From assembly GCA_004001285.1 (NCBI GenBank), contig AP018697.1, forward strand, positions 1,488,001-1,552,000: 64,000 bases of DNA. Reading direction: 5' to 3'. Under the pieces are notes generated by a model, which saw only the letters and a program-made list of their open reading frames with translations, ran no database searches and was not told where the DNA came from. The translations under genes and the position numbers were made by a program. Position 1 is the first letter of the stretch. Each line of letters starts with the position of its first letter. This DNA comes from Arthrobacter sp. MN05-02 (GTDB taxonomy: Bacteria > Actinomycetota > Actinomycetes > Actinomycetales > Micrococcaceae). This document shows positions 47,150 through 58,521 of the stretch, in pieces.

Positions 47150-47503
47150 TCAGAGGTTCCAGTCGGGCTGGCCGTCCCACACGCCATGAGCACCGAACGT
47201 GGCGATGACGGCGCGGACTCCGGGGGCGAGGACCGGCAGGCCGTCATCGACGGCGGTCAGCGGACCGTAATGCCGCAGCTGCGCCATCTCGTTGGCGAAA
47301 TGGAGCGCCCTCGCATGATCGGCCGTGAGCCCCACCCCGCCTGCCGCGACAGCTTCCAGTGCGGCCTGGGCCTTTCCGAAGAGGATGGCGTGTGCCAGGT
47401 CGAGGGCGGTGGTGCCCGGGTCCTCGGCGGCCGAAGCGTCCCAGGCCCGCAGGGCGGAGTCTTCCTTCAGCCGCACCCCTGCGTGGTCCCAACTGTCCGC
47501 CAT
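47150..47503 (-). CDS. hypothetical protein
   Basis: 117 residues, soluble and mostly helical (TALDLAHAILFGKAQAALEA, HARALHFANEMAQLRHYGPL), with no family I recognise. ATG 47503 (MADSWDHAGVRLK) has GGGGGACGAC directly upstream. Probably a single-gene unit, divergent from the App1 gene. Confidence 0.6.
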   Translation of the reverse strand: MADSWDHAGVRLKEDSALRAWDASAAEDPGTTALDLAHAILFGKAQAALEAVAAGGVGLTADHARALHFANEMAQLRHYGPLTAVDDGLPVLAPGVRAVIATFGAHGVWDGQPDWNL

Positions 47504-47675
47504 GTCGTCCCCCGATGATCGTCTCGTCCCTCGAGATCCCAGCGTCGCAGCCGTGGTTGCGGGCCACAAGTCCGCCGCAACCCGGATGCGAAGTTGTTAG
47601 CCGCCCGTGACCTGTCCGATCGGCGCGGAACGGGTGGGCTCGCGGTTCGGGGTCGTCCGCCGGATCCTGTCGTGC

Positions 47676-47681
47676 CAGACT
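47676..47681 (+). promoter_or_regulatory. -10 box of a probable leaderless App1 transcript
   Basis: CAGACT, one base from the TAGACT used at other starts here, lies 7 bases before ATG 47689. Confidence 0.35.
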
Positions 47682-47688
47682 GGGATGC

Positions 47689-48828
47689 ATGTGTCCACGC
47701 CCCGCGGAGCCGAACGACCCGTCAGCCGACGCTGGAAACAGCAGTCCGAAGCCGTCCGGATCGGAGGGCCGCCACCTCGCGGTCCGCCTCGACGACGCCT
47801 GGCTGAGGCTGCAGACGCGACTCGCCGTCCGGCGCGGCCGGATCGAGACCGTCATCCCCTACACCGGGTACGGCACGACGTCGTGGGTCCGGGTGCTGGC
47901 GCGTGTCGTCCTCAGCGATCCGAGGGACACCGGCCACGGCCCGGACGACGGTCCCCTCAAGCCGATCAAGGAGGGCATGCGCGGCTGGCGCAACTTCACG
48001 AATGCTCCGGTGGCCCACGCCGTCGTGCATGTCACCATCGACGGCGCCGTACATGACGTCATGGCGGACCGCGGCGGCATCGTCGACGTGCGCATCCCGG
48101 TGGACCTCGAGGCAGGCTGGCACACGATCTCGCTCCACTCCGGTGCATCCAGGGTGGTCGAAGCCCCGATGCGGGTCGTCGCGGACGGAACAGAATTCGG
48201 CGTCGTCTCCGACATCGACGACACCGTGATGGTGACCGCGTTGCCGCGCCCGTTCCTGGCGGCCTGGAACACCTTCGTGCTCGACGAGCACGCGCGCATG
48301 GCGACGCCGGGTATGGCCGTGCTGTACGAGCGGATCGTGAGGACGCTGCCGTCCGCGCCCGTGCTCTATCTCTCGACCGGTGCCTGGAACGTCGCGCCGA
48401 CCCTCTCCCGTTTCCTCTCCCGCAACCTCTATCCGGCCGGGCCCAAGCTCCTGACCGACTGGGGGCCCACCCGCGATCGCTGGTTCCGCAGCGGCCAGGA
48501 ACACAAGCGGACGTCGCTCGAGCGACTGGCCGAGGAGTTCCCCGGCGTGAAATGGCTGCTGGTGGGCGACGACGGCCAGCATGACGAGGCGATCTACTCG
48601 GAGTTCGCGCAGCGCCATCCGCAGAACGTCCGCGCCATCGCGATCCGTCAGCTGTCGGTCGGAGAGGCGGTGCTCGCGGGTGGCCGCTCGAAGGCCGGGG
48701 TGCCGCCGACACCAGGAATCCCGTGGATCTACGCTCCCGACGGAGCGGGGATGTCGGCGAAGCTGGAGGAACTCGGCATCATCCGGAGCGAAGTGCGCTC
48801 GGCGGACGTGCCCGAGGAAGCGGACTGA
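47689..48828 (+). CDS. App1-family (DUF2183) phosphatase domain protein
   Basis: 379 residues of the App1/DUF2183 family, HAD-like phosphatases related to yeast phosphatidate phosphatase App1. The nucleophile motif is VVSDIDDTVMVTALPRP (DxDxT, near residue 175); the conserved end of the fold is LLVGDDGQHDEAIYSEF. The N-terminal region (VIPYTGYGTTSWVRVLARVV) is the typical beta domain. No membrane segment. Its lipid substrate in bacteria is unproven. Confidence 0.85.
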   Translation: MCPRPAEPNDPSADAGNSSPKPSGSEGRHLAVRLDDAWLRLQTRLAVRRGRIETVIPYTGYGTTSWVRVLARVVLSDPRDTGHGPDDGPLKPIKEGMRGWRNFTNAPVAHAVVHVTIDGAVHDVMADRGGIVDVRIPVDLEAGWHTISLHSGASRVVEAPMRVVADGTEFGVVSDIDDTVMVTALPRPFLAAWNTFVLDEHARMATPGMAVLYERIVRTLPSAPVLYLSTGAWNVAPTLSRFLSRNLYPAGPKLLTDWGPTRDRWFRSGQEHKRTSLERLAEEFPGVKWLLVGDDGQHDEAIYSEFAQRHPQNVRAIAIRQLSVGEAVLAGGRSKAGVPPTPGIPWIYAPDGAGMSAKLEELGIIRSEVRSADVPEEAD

Positions 48829-48957
48829 CCCCGTCCCTCCGGGCATCGTCCTGACCCCGGCGATCCGGCGGGGGTCGGGAACCTGTCGTGCTCCACATGC
48901 AACCCCGTCGCCTGAACCCGCCGCACCGAAGGACGACTCGTACGGGAAGGAACCCAG

Positions 48958-49860
48958 ATGCCGCCTGCCACGTATCCAGCACTGTCCTACGAGCTGTACC
49001 CGCCGCGGAACGCGGAGGCGGAGAACGCGCTGTGGACGACCATCCGCCGCCTCGAGCGCACCCGCCCCGACTTCGTGTCGGTCACGTACGGTGCGGCAGG
49101 CAGCAACCGGGAGACCGCCGTCGATCTCCTCCGGCGGCTGCTCACCGAGACCACGCTGAAGCCGTTGGCCCATCTCACCTCCGTCGGCAGCAGCCGTGCC
49201 GAACTGACCGGGATCGTCGAACGGCTCATCGGCGGCGGCGTCCGGGGCATCCTCGCCCTCCGCGGTGACGCGCCCGAGGTGTCCGAGGGACAGCCGGGGG
49301 AGGTCGAGCACGCCGATCAACTCGTCCGCCTGATCCGGGAGGTCGAAGCGCAGCGGACCGCACACCTCGCCGCCGGCAGGGTGTCCGTGGGAGTGGCAGC
49401 GTACGCCACGCGGCACCCCGATTCGCCGAGCGTGGAGCAGGACATCGAGGTGCTCCTGGCCAAGGAGGCGGCGGGCGCTGACTTCGCCATCACCCAGGTC
49501 TTCTTCCGGTCCGCGGACTACGCGCGGCTCGTGGCCCGTGCCCGCCGTGCCGGTGTCACCATCCCGATCATCCCCGGCGTCATGCCGATGACGAGCTCCC
49601 GCCGGCTGAAGAAGCTCGGGGGACTCGCGGGGATCGACGTCGACGAGGGACTCCGGGCCCGGCTCGACGGCGCACGGACCGACGACGAGCGTCGTCGGAT
49701 CGGCGTCGCCGCCACCGTGGAACTCGCGCGGGCGGCGCTCGACGACGGCGCTCCGGGCCTTCATCTCTACACCTTCAACGAGCACTCCGCCGCGCTCGAC
49801 GTGCTCGACGCCCTGGACCTCGAGCGACCCCCGGAAGCCGGTCTCGCCGCTTCCCTCTGA
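48958..49860 (+). CDS. metF: methylenetetrahydrofolate reductase
   Basis: Reduces 5,10-methylene-THF to 5-methyl-THF for methionine synthesis. 300 residues, FAD-dependent TIM barrel: SYELYPPRNAEAENALWTTI with the active-site glutamate, FVSVTYGAAGSNRETAVDLL, LALRGDAP, ADFAITQVFF and IIPGVMPMTS. GGGAAGGAA precedes the ATG. The 129 bases upstream show no riboswitch I can identify. It is convergent with the SDR gene. Confidence 0.93.
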   Translation: MPPATYPALSYELYPPRNAEAENALWTTIRRLERTRPDFVSVTYGAAGSNRETAVDLLRRLLTETTLKPLAHLTSVGSSRAELTGIVERLIGGGVRGILALRGDAPEVSEGQPGEVEHADQLVRLIREVEAQRTAHLAAGRVSVGVAAYATRHPDSPSVEQDIEVLLAKEAAGADFAITQVFFRSADYARLVARARRAGVTIPIIPGVMPMTSSRRLKKLGGLAGIDVDEGLRARLDGARTDDERRRIGVAATVELARAALDDGAPGLHLYTFNEHSAALDVLDALDLERPPEAGLAASL

Positions 49861-49912
49861 CCGGCCACCCGTTCCCCGCCGGCACCTCCCGGCGACGGCG
49901 CCGCACGACCGG

Positions 49913-50950
49913 TCAGGAGGGTCTGGCGACGGCCCGTACCGCGGCGCCGATAGCCCCCGTCACCGCGGGAGCCGCCGACGTCAGCTTGTCGGCGAAGACG
50001 ACGGCACCCGCCCCCGCGAGCACGCTACCGAGGACCACGCGTTGCGCGGTGCGGCGTCTCCCGCTCCATCCGCCCGTGACCGCCGCGTCGGCGGGATCCT
50101 GCGAGGGGCCGTACAGGTTCCCCGTCGAGTCCTCCGCCGGTTCCGTCCTGGACAGGTGGGAGCGCTCCACCTGGTGCGCCATGACCCTCTCGAGCCGCCC
50201 GGGCAGAAGGCGGTGTTGCCGCACCATCGATCGGCCGATCCGCCCGACGGCGACTTCGCGGGTCGGTACCTCGACCACGTCGAGGATCGTCTTCGCGACG
50301 CGATCCGGGCTGTAGACCGGGGGCATGGCCACGGCGCGTCGGCCCGTGTAGTTCGCCGCATGGTTGAAGAACGGGGTGTCGATGGTCGGCGGAAGGACCG
50401 TGCACACATGGATGTGCTTCTTCCTGTCCAGCGTCAGCTCCGACCGCAGGCTGACGCCGAGGGCCCTGACCGCCGCCTTCGACACCGAGTACGCGGAGGT
50501 GTAGGGCTGGGGGATCTCCCCGACGATCGAGGCCACGTTGACGAGCACACCCGAGCCCTGGTCCTGCATGCGTTCGAGAGCCGCCCGCGCACCGTAGACG
50601 TAGCCCATGACGTTGACGTCGATCACGCGCTCGAAGTCGCGCAGGGGCACCTCCAGGAAAGGCGAGAAGAAGGACACGGCAGCGTTGTTGACCCAGACGT
50701 CGATACGCCCGAACTCCTCGACGGCCCTGCTCGCCAGCTCCTGCACGGCGTCGTACTCCGAGGTGTCGGTGGGCACGGCGATGGCCCTGGATCCGAGCGC
50801 CGTGCATTCGGCGACGAGCGATTCGAGTGCCTCCACGCGCCTGCTCGCGAGGACGAGGTTCGTCCGGCGCCGGGCGAACCGAAGGGCCGTCGCACGTCCG
50901 ATGCCGCTCGCCGCCCCGGTGATGACGACCACACTGTTCCTGATCCGCAT
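49913..50950 (-). CDS. SDR-family oxidoreductase with hydrophobic C-terminal tail
   Basis: 345 residues. NAD(P)-binding TGAASGIGRATALRFARR, NNAAVSFF, the catalytic Ser in NVASIVGEI and YSVSK at the Tyr/Lys position. The basic RR after the glycine motif suggests NADPH. Residues 230-300 are an extra region and the end (RVVLGSVLAGAGAVVFADKL) is hydrophobic, so membrane association is possible. GGAGG lies 6 bases before ATG. Substrate unknown. Confidence 0.85.
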   Translation of the reverse strand: MRIRNSVVVITGAASGIGRATALRFARRRTNLVLASRRVEALESLVAECTALGSRAIAVPTDTSEYDAVQELASRAVEEFGRIDVWVNNAAVSFFSPFLEVPLRDFERVIDVNVMGYVYGARAALERMQDQGSGVLVNVASIVGEIPQPYTSAYSVSKAAVRALGVSLRSELTLDRKKHIHVCTVLPPTIDTPFFNHAANYTGRRAVAMPPVYSPDRVAKTILDVVEVPTREVAVGRIGRSMVRQHRLLPGRLERVMAHQVERSHLSRTEPAEDSTGNLYGPSQDPADAAVTGGWSGRRRTAQRVVLGSVLAGAGAVVFADKLTSAAPAVTGAIGAAVRAVARPS

Positions 50951-51046
50951 TGGTTTCCTCCCGGACACGTAGGGATTGCCGGCGGACCGCTGCCCGCACC
51001 TGCCCCAGACGGTACGGATTGCGCGAGGACGCATGCAATGCGGACT

Positions 51047-52000
51047 TCAGCGGCCGGAGGTGGGTGCATATCCCGGCACCGTGTGCTTCGGTGCGATGCT
51101 CTGGCTCCGGAGGATCTCGGCCAGCTGGTCCATGAAGAGCCGCACCCGTGCGTCGTCGGCGTCGCCCGTCCGCAGCGCGAAGATGCTGCGGGCGAGGCGG
51201 ATCTCCGGGACGTCGAGCGACACGACGCCGTCGGGGCGGTTGATCATCGCGAGTTCCGGCACCAGTGCCGCCCCCAGGCCCGCCGCGGTGAGTTCGAGGC
51301 TCGCGTTGAAGTCGTCGCAGTAGGCGGCGATGCGCGGGTGGAGGTTGCAGCTCGCGAACAGCCGCTCGATGACCGTGGCGTCCGCCGTGCCCGGATGGTG
51401 CATGATCCACGGCATGTCCGCGAGCTGGTCGGCGGTGACACGCGAGCCGCTGCGGATCCCCCAGCTCGCCGGCAGGATGACCCGGAAGTCGTCGTCGCCG
51501 ATCCATTGCCGACTGAGCGTCGAGGGCCAAGCCAGGCCGGCATGGCCGACCTGGTAGACGAGTGCGAGGTCCAGGTCGCCGCCGGTCCTCAGCCCCTGGA
51601 TGGTGTGTGTGGGTTCGCCGACGAACACACGCAGCGAGACGCCGAGCCGCTGCCACTCCGGCATGCGGAGCAGCCGCGGCAGTGCGAACGTCGCGAGGCT
51701 CGGGAAGATGCCGAGCCTGAGTTCGTGCTCCGGTCCGCTGCCGGCGCGCGCCGTGGAGGCGAGCAGCGCGTCGATGTCCGTGAGCACCTTCGCCGCGTGC
51801 CGGGACATCGCGACGGCGGCGTCCGTGGGGACGGCGCTGCGGGCGGACCGGATGAACAGCGTGGCGCCCGTGTCACGCTCGAGGGCGGACATCTGCTGCG
51901 AGACGGCGGACGCCGTGTAGCCGAGACTCGTGGCAGCCCCGCTGAACGACCCATGGCGGATCACCTCGAGCAACGTGCGCAGGTGGATCGGGTTGACCAA
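51047..52000 (-). CDS. LysR-family transcriptional regulator
   Basis: 317 residues; helix-turn-helix GSFSGAATSLGYTASAVSQQ and a LysR substrate-binding domain from residue 90. The start is TTG 52000 with GGGAG eight bases upstream. It is divergent from the CFA-synthase-like gene across 280 bases and may regulate it; the SDR gene follows in the same direction about 95 bases downstream. Confidence 0.83.
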   Translation of the reverse strand: MVNPIHLRTLLEVIRHGSFSGAATSLGYTASAVSQQMSALERDTGATLFIRSARSAVPTDAAVAMSRHAAKVLTDIDALLASTARAGSGPEHELRLGIFPSLATFALPRLLRMPEWQRLGVSLRVFVGEPTHTIQGLRTGGDLDLALVYQVGHAGLAWPSTLSRQWIGDDDFRVILPASWGIRSGSRVTADQLADMPWIMHHPGTADATVIERLFASCNLHPRIAAYCDDFNASLELTAAGLGAALVPELAMINRPDGVVSLDVPEIRLARSIFALRTGDADDARVRLFMDQLAEILRSQSIAPKHTVPGYAPTSGR

Positions 52001-52219
52001 GTAGCACTCTCCCGGTGGTGGAACTCCCGTCGCGAGCGATCCCGCGCGATCCGACCGGCACCAGCGCCACTGCCGGACGAGGAACCCCGGGAGGACGGAC
52101 GGATCCCGTCGAGCCTACCTGTGGCCACCAGCAATCGGCTGCCCTCCCGCCTTTCACGTGTCGCCATCCGCCCTGATGTCCCAGCGTTACGTCCCGGTGG
52201 AGATCCTCGGCCGGGAGAT

Positions 52220-52225
52220 TAGACT
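52220..52225 (+). promoter_or_regulatory. -10 box upstream of the CFA-synthase-like gene
   Basis: TAGACT gives a start near 52232 and a 50-base leader with GGAGG 7 bases before ATG 52283. The -35 is unclear, as expected if an activator is needed. Confidence 0.35.
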
Positions 52226-52282
52226 CTGGCGACGGCCGCTACCCACCGTCAGGGAGCGCCTGTGGACCCGGGAGGTAGTTCG

Positions 52283-53563
52283 ATGAGCACCACAGTTGTT
52301 CCTTCACGAGCGGACGTCGATCCGGCGGTCTGGCCGGGGATCGCCCGTGTCCCCGCCGGAGCGAGGAGCAGGATCGCGGCGACGGTCGCGGAGAAGATTT
52401 TCTCCGCCGCGGTGAACACCCTCCAGCTCCGGGTCGTCTACGACGACGGCACCGTGCTGGGCGCACCCGGTGGCGGACCTCGGCCGGAGATGCGCATCCA
52501 TCGGCCCGCCGACTTCTACGCGAGGCTCGGGGACAACGGCCTGATCGGCCTCGGTGAGTCCTACATGGCGGAGGACTGGACGGCGTCGGACCTCACCGAG
52601 GTCCTCGAGGTCTTCGCCGCGCGTGCGGCACACCTCGTACCCGTCCCGCTGCAGAAGCTACGCGGCCTCTACCTGCCCAAGCCGCCCCGCCGAGAACGGA
52701 ACAGCACGGCCAATACGCGCTCGAACATCTCCCGACACTACGATCTGTCGAACGAACTGTTCGCCCTGTTCCTCGACCCGACCATGTCCTACTCGAGCGC
52801 CCTGTTCGACGCCACCGGCAAGGACCTGCTGCACGTCGAGTGGCACGAGCTCGCCGCCGCGCAGCAGCGGAAGATCGACCGCCTGCTCGACCAGGCGGAC
52901 GTGGGACAGGGGACCCGTGTCCTCGAGATCGGCACGGGCTGGGGTGAACTGGCGCTCCGCGCCGCGGCCAGGGGAGCGACGGTCGTGTCCGTCACGCTGT
53001 CGCGGGAGCAGAAGGAACTCGCCGAGGAGCGCATCCGGGAGGCCGGCCTCGCCGATCGCGTGCGGGTCGAGCTGAAGGACTACCGGCTGGTCGAGGGGCA
53101 GTACGACGCCGTCGTGTCGGTCGAGATGATCGAGGCCGTGGGCTACGAGTTCTGGGCCGTCTACTTCCGGACCATCGACCGGGTCCTCGCGCCGGGCGGC
53201 CGGGTCGCGGTCCAGGCCATCACGCTTCCCCACGAACGCATGATGGCGACGCGGCGGACCTACACGTGGATCCACAAGTACATCTTCCCCGGTGGCTTCA
53301 TCCCGTCCGTCCGCGCCATCGAGGACGTCACCGACCGCTACACGAGCCTGAGGGTGCGCGAGCGCCTGTCCATGGGCGACCACTACGCGCAGACGCTCCG
53401 CCTCTGGGAGGAGCGGTTCCTCGCCCGGCACGACGAGGTCGCGGCCCTGGGCTTCGACGAGACCTTCGAGCGCATGTGGACGTTCTACCTCTGCTACTCG
53501 CGGGCGGGCTTCCAGGCCGGCTATCTCGACGTCCAGCAACTGATCTTCGACCGGCGGCCCTGA
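52283..53563 (+). CDS. cyclopropane-fatty-acid synthase family methyltransferase
   Basis: 426 residues. After an N-terminal domain (TLQLRVVYDDGTVLGAPGGG), the methyltransferase has SNISRHYDLSNELFALFLDP, SAM motif VLEIGTGWGELALRAAARG, and the late block WIHKYIFPGGFIPSV. The family adds methylene or methyl groups to unsaturated phospholipid acyl chains, so it probably modifies membrane lipids. GGAGG supports ATG 52283 over GTG 52262. It stands alone, without the FAD-oxidase partner seen in tuberculostearate pathways. Confidence 0.87.
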   Translation: MSTTVVPSRADVDPAVWPGIARVPAGARSRIAATVAEKIFSAAVNTLQLRVVYDDGTVLGAPGGGPRPEMRIHRPADFYARLGDNGLIGLGESYMAEDWTASDLTEVLEVFAARAAHLVPVPLQKLRGLYLPKPPRRERNSTANTRSNISRHYDLSNELFALFLDPTMSYSSALFDATGKDLLHVEWHELAAAQQRKIDRLLDQADVGQGTRVLEIGTGWGELALRAAARGATVVSVTLSREQKELAEERIREAGLADRVRVELKDYRLVEGQYDAVVSVEMIEAVGYEFWAVYFRTIDRVLAPGGRVAVQAITLPHERMMATRRTYTWIHKYIFPGGFIPSVRAIEDVTDRYTSLRVRERLSMGDHYAQTLRLWEERFLARHDEVAALGFDETFERMWTFYLCYSRAGFQAGYLDVQQLIFDRRP

Positions 53564-53777
53564 ACCGCGGCCTCTGCCGGGCACCCACCCTGCGGGTCGT
53601 CCGCCGGCCCCTTCACGCGCCCCACCGACAGCCGGTGCAGCTCCTCGGGAGCAGCACCGGCTGCCGCTGTACGCGCTGCAGGCTCTCCTGTCCAGAGGCA
53701 ATGCCACCGCGTCGGCCATCGGGTGCGCGACACGCCGGGAAAAGGGCGACACGGAACTTTCTGCGCCTGTGCGGAAG
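53564..53777 (+). other. distal part of the nrd upstream region, nothing recognised
   Basis: About 215 bases of the 517-base interval between the CFA-like gene and nrdH; no gene, repeat or clear terminator is seen. The functional signals lie further right, at 53778-53946. Confidence 0.4.
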
Positions 53778-53874
53778 TACTCCACAGCGTGTGGAGAGAT
53801 GCCCTGCGCAGAGGCCGGATCGGCACGTTTCCGGGCTTTCCGGAGGGCCCCGTCTGTGGACATCGTGTGGACTA
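53778..53874. promoter_or_regulatory. cluster of four DnaA-box-like TCCACA hexamers upstream of nrdH
   Basis: TCCACA occurs at 53781-53786 on the plus strand and as TGTGGA at 53790-53795, 53855-53860 and 53866-53871. Extended to nine bases on the strand that reads TCCACA, they are TACTCCACA, CTCTCCACA, ATGTCCACA and TAGTCCACA, close to the actinobacterial DnaA box TTGTCCACA. The first two form a perfect 17-base palindrome with 7-base arms. Confidence 0.45.
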
Positions 53875-53934
53875 CTCGCTCCCGGAATGACATACTTGTA
53901 ATACATCATGTTGGGGTCCGCGCCAGCGGGCCGC

Positions 53935-53946
53935 ACTAGATGTAGT
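53935..53946. promoter_or_regulatory. NrdR-box-like palindrome upstream of nrdHIEF
   Basis: ACTAGATGTAGT has ACTA/TAGT arms as in the NrdR consensus ACACTATATATAGTGT. A weaker half-match begins at 53894, 41 bases earlier, that is four helical turns. NrdR represses ribonucleotide reductase genes when dATP is high. No nrdR gene is in the window. Confidence 0.5.
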
Positions 53947-54080
53947 ATCGAAGGACAGAAACAACCGCTGGACGGGCATGGGCCCGGAGGCGCGGAAATC
54001 CCCGGATTTCCTTCCCCTTTCCGGGGCCGCGCACCACCCATGACACAGCACGACAGCAGTAGAGAAAAGGGGACTCAGAC

Positions 54081-54326
54081 ATGACCGTCACGGTTTACAC
54101 GAAGCCGGCGTGCGTACAGTGCAACGCCACCTACCGGGCTCTGGACAAGAAGGGCATCGCCTACCAGAGCGTCGACATCTCGCAGGATCCGGCAGCCCTC
54201 GAGCGCGTCCGCTCCATGGGCTACATGCAGGCTCCCGTCGTCATCACGGACAACGACCACTGGTCCGGATTCCGCCCTGACAAGATCAACTCCCTCGCGG
54301 ACTCCGTCGTCAGCTCGGTTGCCTGA
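54081..54326 (+). CDS. nrdH: glutaredoxin-like protein NrdH
   Basis: An 81-residue thioredoxin-fold protein that passes electrons from thioredoxin reductase to NrdE. Active site CVQC at residues 11-14 in KPACVQCNATYRALDKKG; the C-terminal WSGFRPDKI is the NrdH signature that separates it from glutaredoxins. First gene of the nrdHIEF operon; AAAAGGGGA lies 7-9 bases before ATG. Confidence 0.95.
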   Translation: MTVTVYTKPACVQCNATYRALDKKGIAYQSVDISQDPAALERVRSMGYMQAPVVITDNDHWSGFRPDKINSLADSVVSSVA

Positions 54327-54365
54327 ACGGATCCCTCAGGGGGTTCCACGGGACCGGCATCGGCA

Positions 54366-54835
54366 ATGACCGCCACCGCTGTGGACGACCGCACCACCTC
54401 CGCTGATCCGGCAGCTGCCGGCGACGAGGAGGGGCCGGTCACCGATGCCCCGCTGATCTACTTCTCGTCGGTCTCCGACAACACCCACCGCTTCGTGGAG
54501 AAGCTGGGGTTCCGGGCCGCCCGCATGCCCCTGCTCACCAGGGATCCGACGCTGCGGGCAGCCCGGCCGTACGTCCTGGTCCTGCCCACGTACGGGGGTA
54601 TCACCGGGAAGGGCGCGGTACCGCGCCAGGTCGTGAAATTCCTGAACAACGAGCAGAACCGCGGCCTCCTCCGAGGGGTCATCGGGGCCGGTAACACCAA
54701 CTTCGGTGAGACCTACTGCCTTGCCGCCGACATCGTCGCCGCCAAATGCAACGTCCCCGTCCTGTACAGATTTGAAGTCATGGGCACGTCCGAGGACGTG
54801 GATCGAGTAACCAGAGGATTGGAAGAGTTTTGGAC

Positions 54836-54839
<4 letters not shown>
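54366..54839 (+). CDS. nrdI: flavodoxin-like NrdI
   Basis: FMN protein that supplies the oxidant for assembling the dimanganese-tyrosyl radical of NrdF. 157 residues; FMN loop ISSV-type [16 protein letters not shown] and LPTYGGITG, with [15 protein letters not shown] beyond. A 27-residue acidic N-terminal extension precedes the fold. Its stop overlaps the nrdE start. Confidence 0.94.
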
Positions 54840-58067
<3,228 letters not shown>

Positions 58068-58123
58068 TACTCCTCTTGTGCCTCCCTCTGGGCTGACATG
58101 AAGGGGAGTCGACGTCAGTGTGA

Positions 58124-58298
58124 GTTGACAAGTTAGTTGGCCGATTGACAGCTTTGTTGGCCACTGCGAGATTTGGTCGTAGTTGACAGAAGTTCTGCTG
58201 TAGTTGGGCAACTGGGAAATCTGAACCTAATTTGTGGGATGCAGAGCTAGTTGAAAGAATGCGAGTTCAGTTGGAAGACGCGGAGCGCCTAGTTGAAA
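58124..58298 (+). repeat. array of phased GTTGA/GTTGG motifs
   Basis: Nine GTTG-type motifs (GTTGACA, GTTGGCC, ATTGACA, GTTGGCC, GTTGACA, GTTGGGC, GTTGAAA, GTTGGAA, GTTGAAA) start at about 58124, 58135, 58144, 58156, 58182, 58203, 58250, 58270 and 58292. Most neighbours of the same kind are 20-22 bases apart, two helical turns; one gap is 47. The best pair is a 20-bp direct repeat, GTTGACAAGTTAGTTGGCC and ATTGACAGCTTTGTTGGCC (15 of 19 identical). The stretch is visibly poorer in GC than its surroundings. It resembles multi-site transposase ends but no transposase is near. Confidence 0.6.
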
Positions 58299-58320
58299 GT
58301 CTTCGAACTAGGCGCTCCGC
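58280..58320. repeat. perfect 15-bp inverted repeat
   Basis: GCGGAGCGCCTAGTT and AACTAGGCGCTCCGC flank an 11-base spacer. It overlaps the last motif of the array. It could act as a terminator for nrdF (250 bases away) or as the outer inverted repeat of a mobile element. The remaining bases to 58521 show nothing recognisable. Confidence 0.75.
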
Positions 58321-58521
58321 TGTTGCTAAACATGAGATTCGGTCCTAATTGGGGAACCTCCGGCAGGTTCGCGAGGATCGAAGGCCCTCGCTGCGCACAA
58401 CTAGCCCGGTGACGTTCATTTCCCGTCCGGGCGGGCCCCCGGTATTCAGGAAATGCTTGACCTGTTCCCGGTCAGTGCGTGTCACTGGTTCTTCCTGGGC
58501 TGAGCGACGAATAGCGACTGC

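Noticed and set aside
48829..48957. SAM or other riboswitch before metF
   Set aside because: I compared the leader with SAM-IV, SAH and THF consensus patterns and found no matching core.
58124..58298. CRISPR array
   Set aside because: The repeats are too short and divergent, spacers are not uniform, and no cas genes are present.
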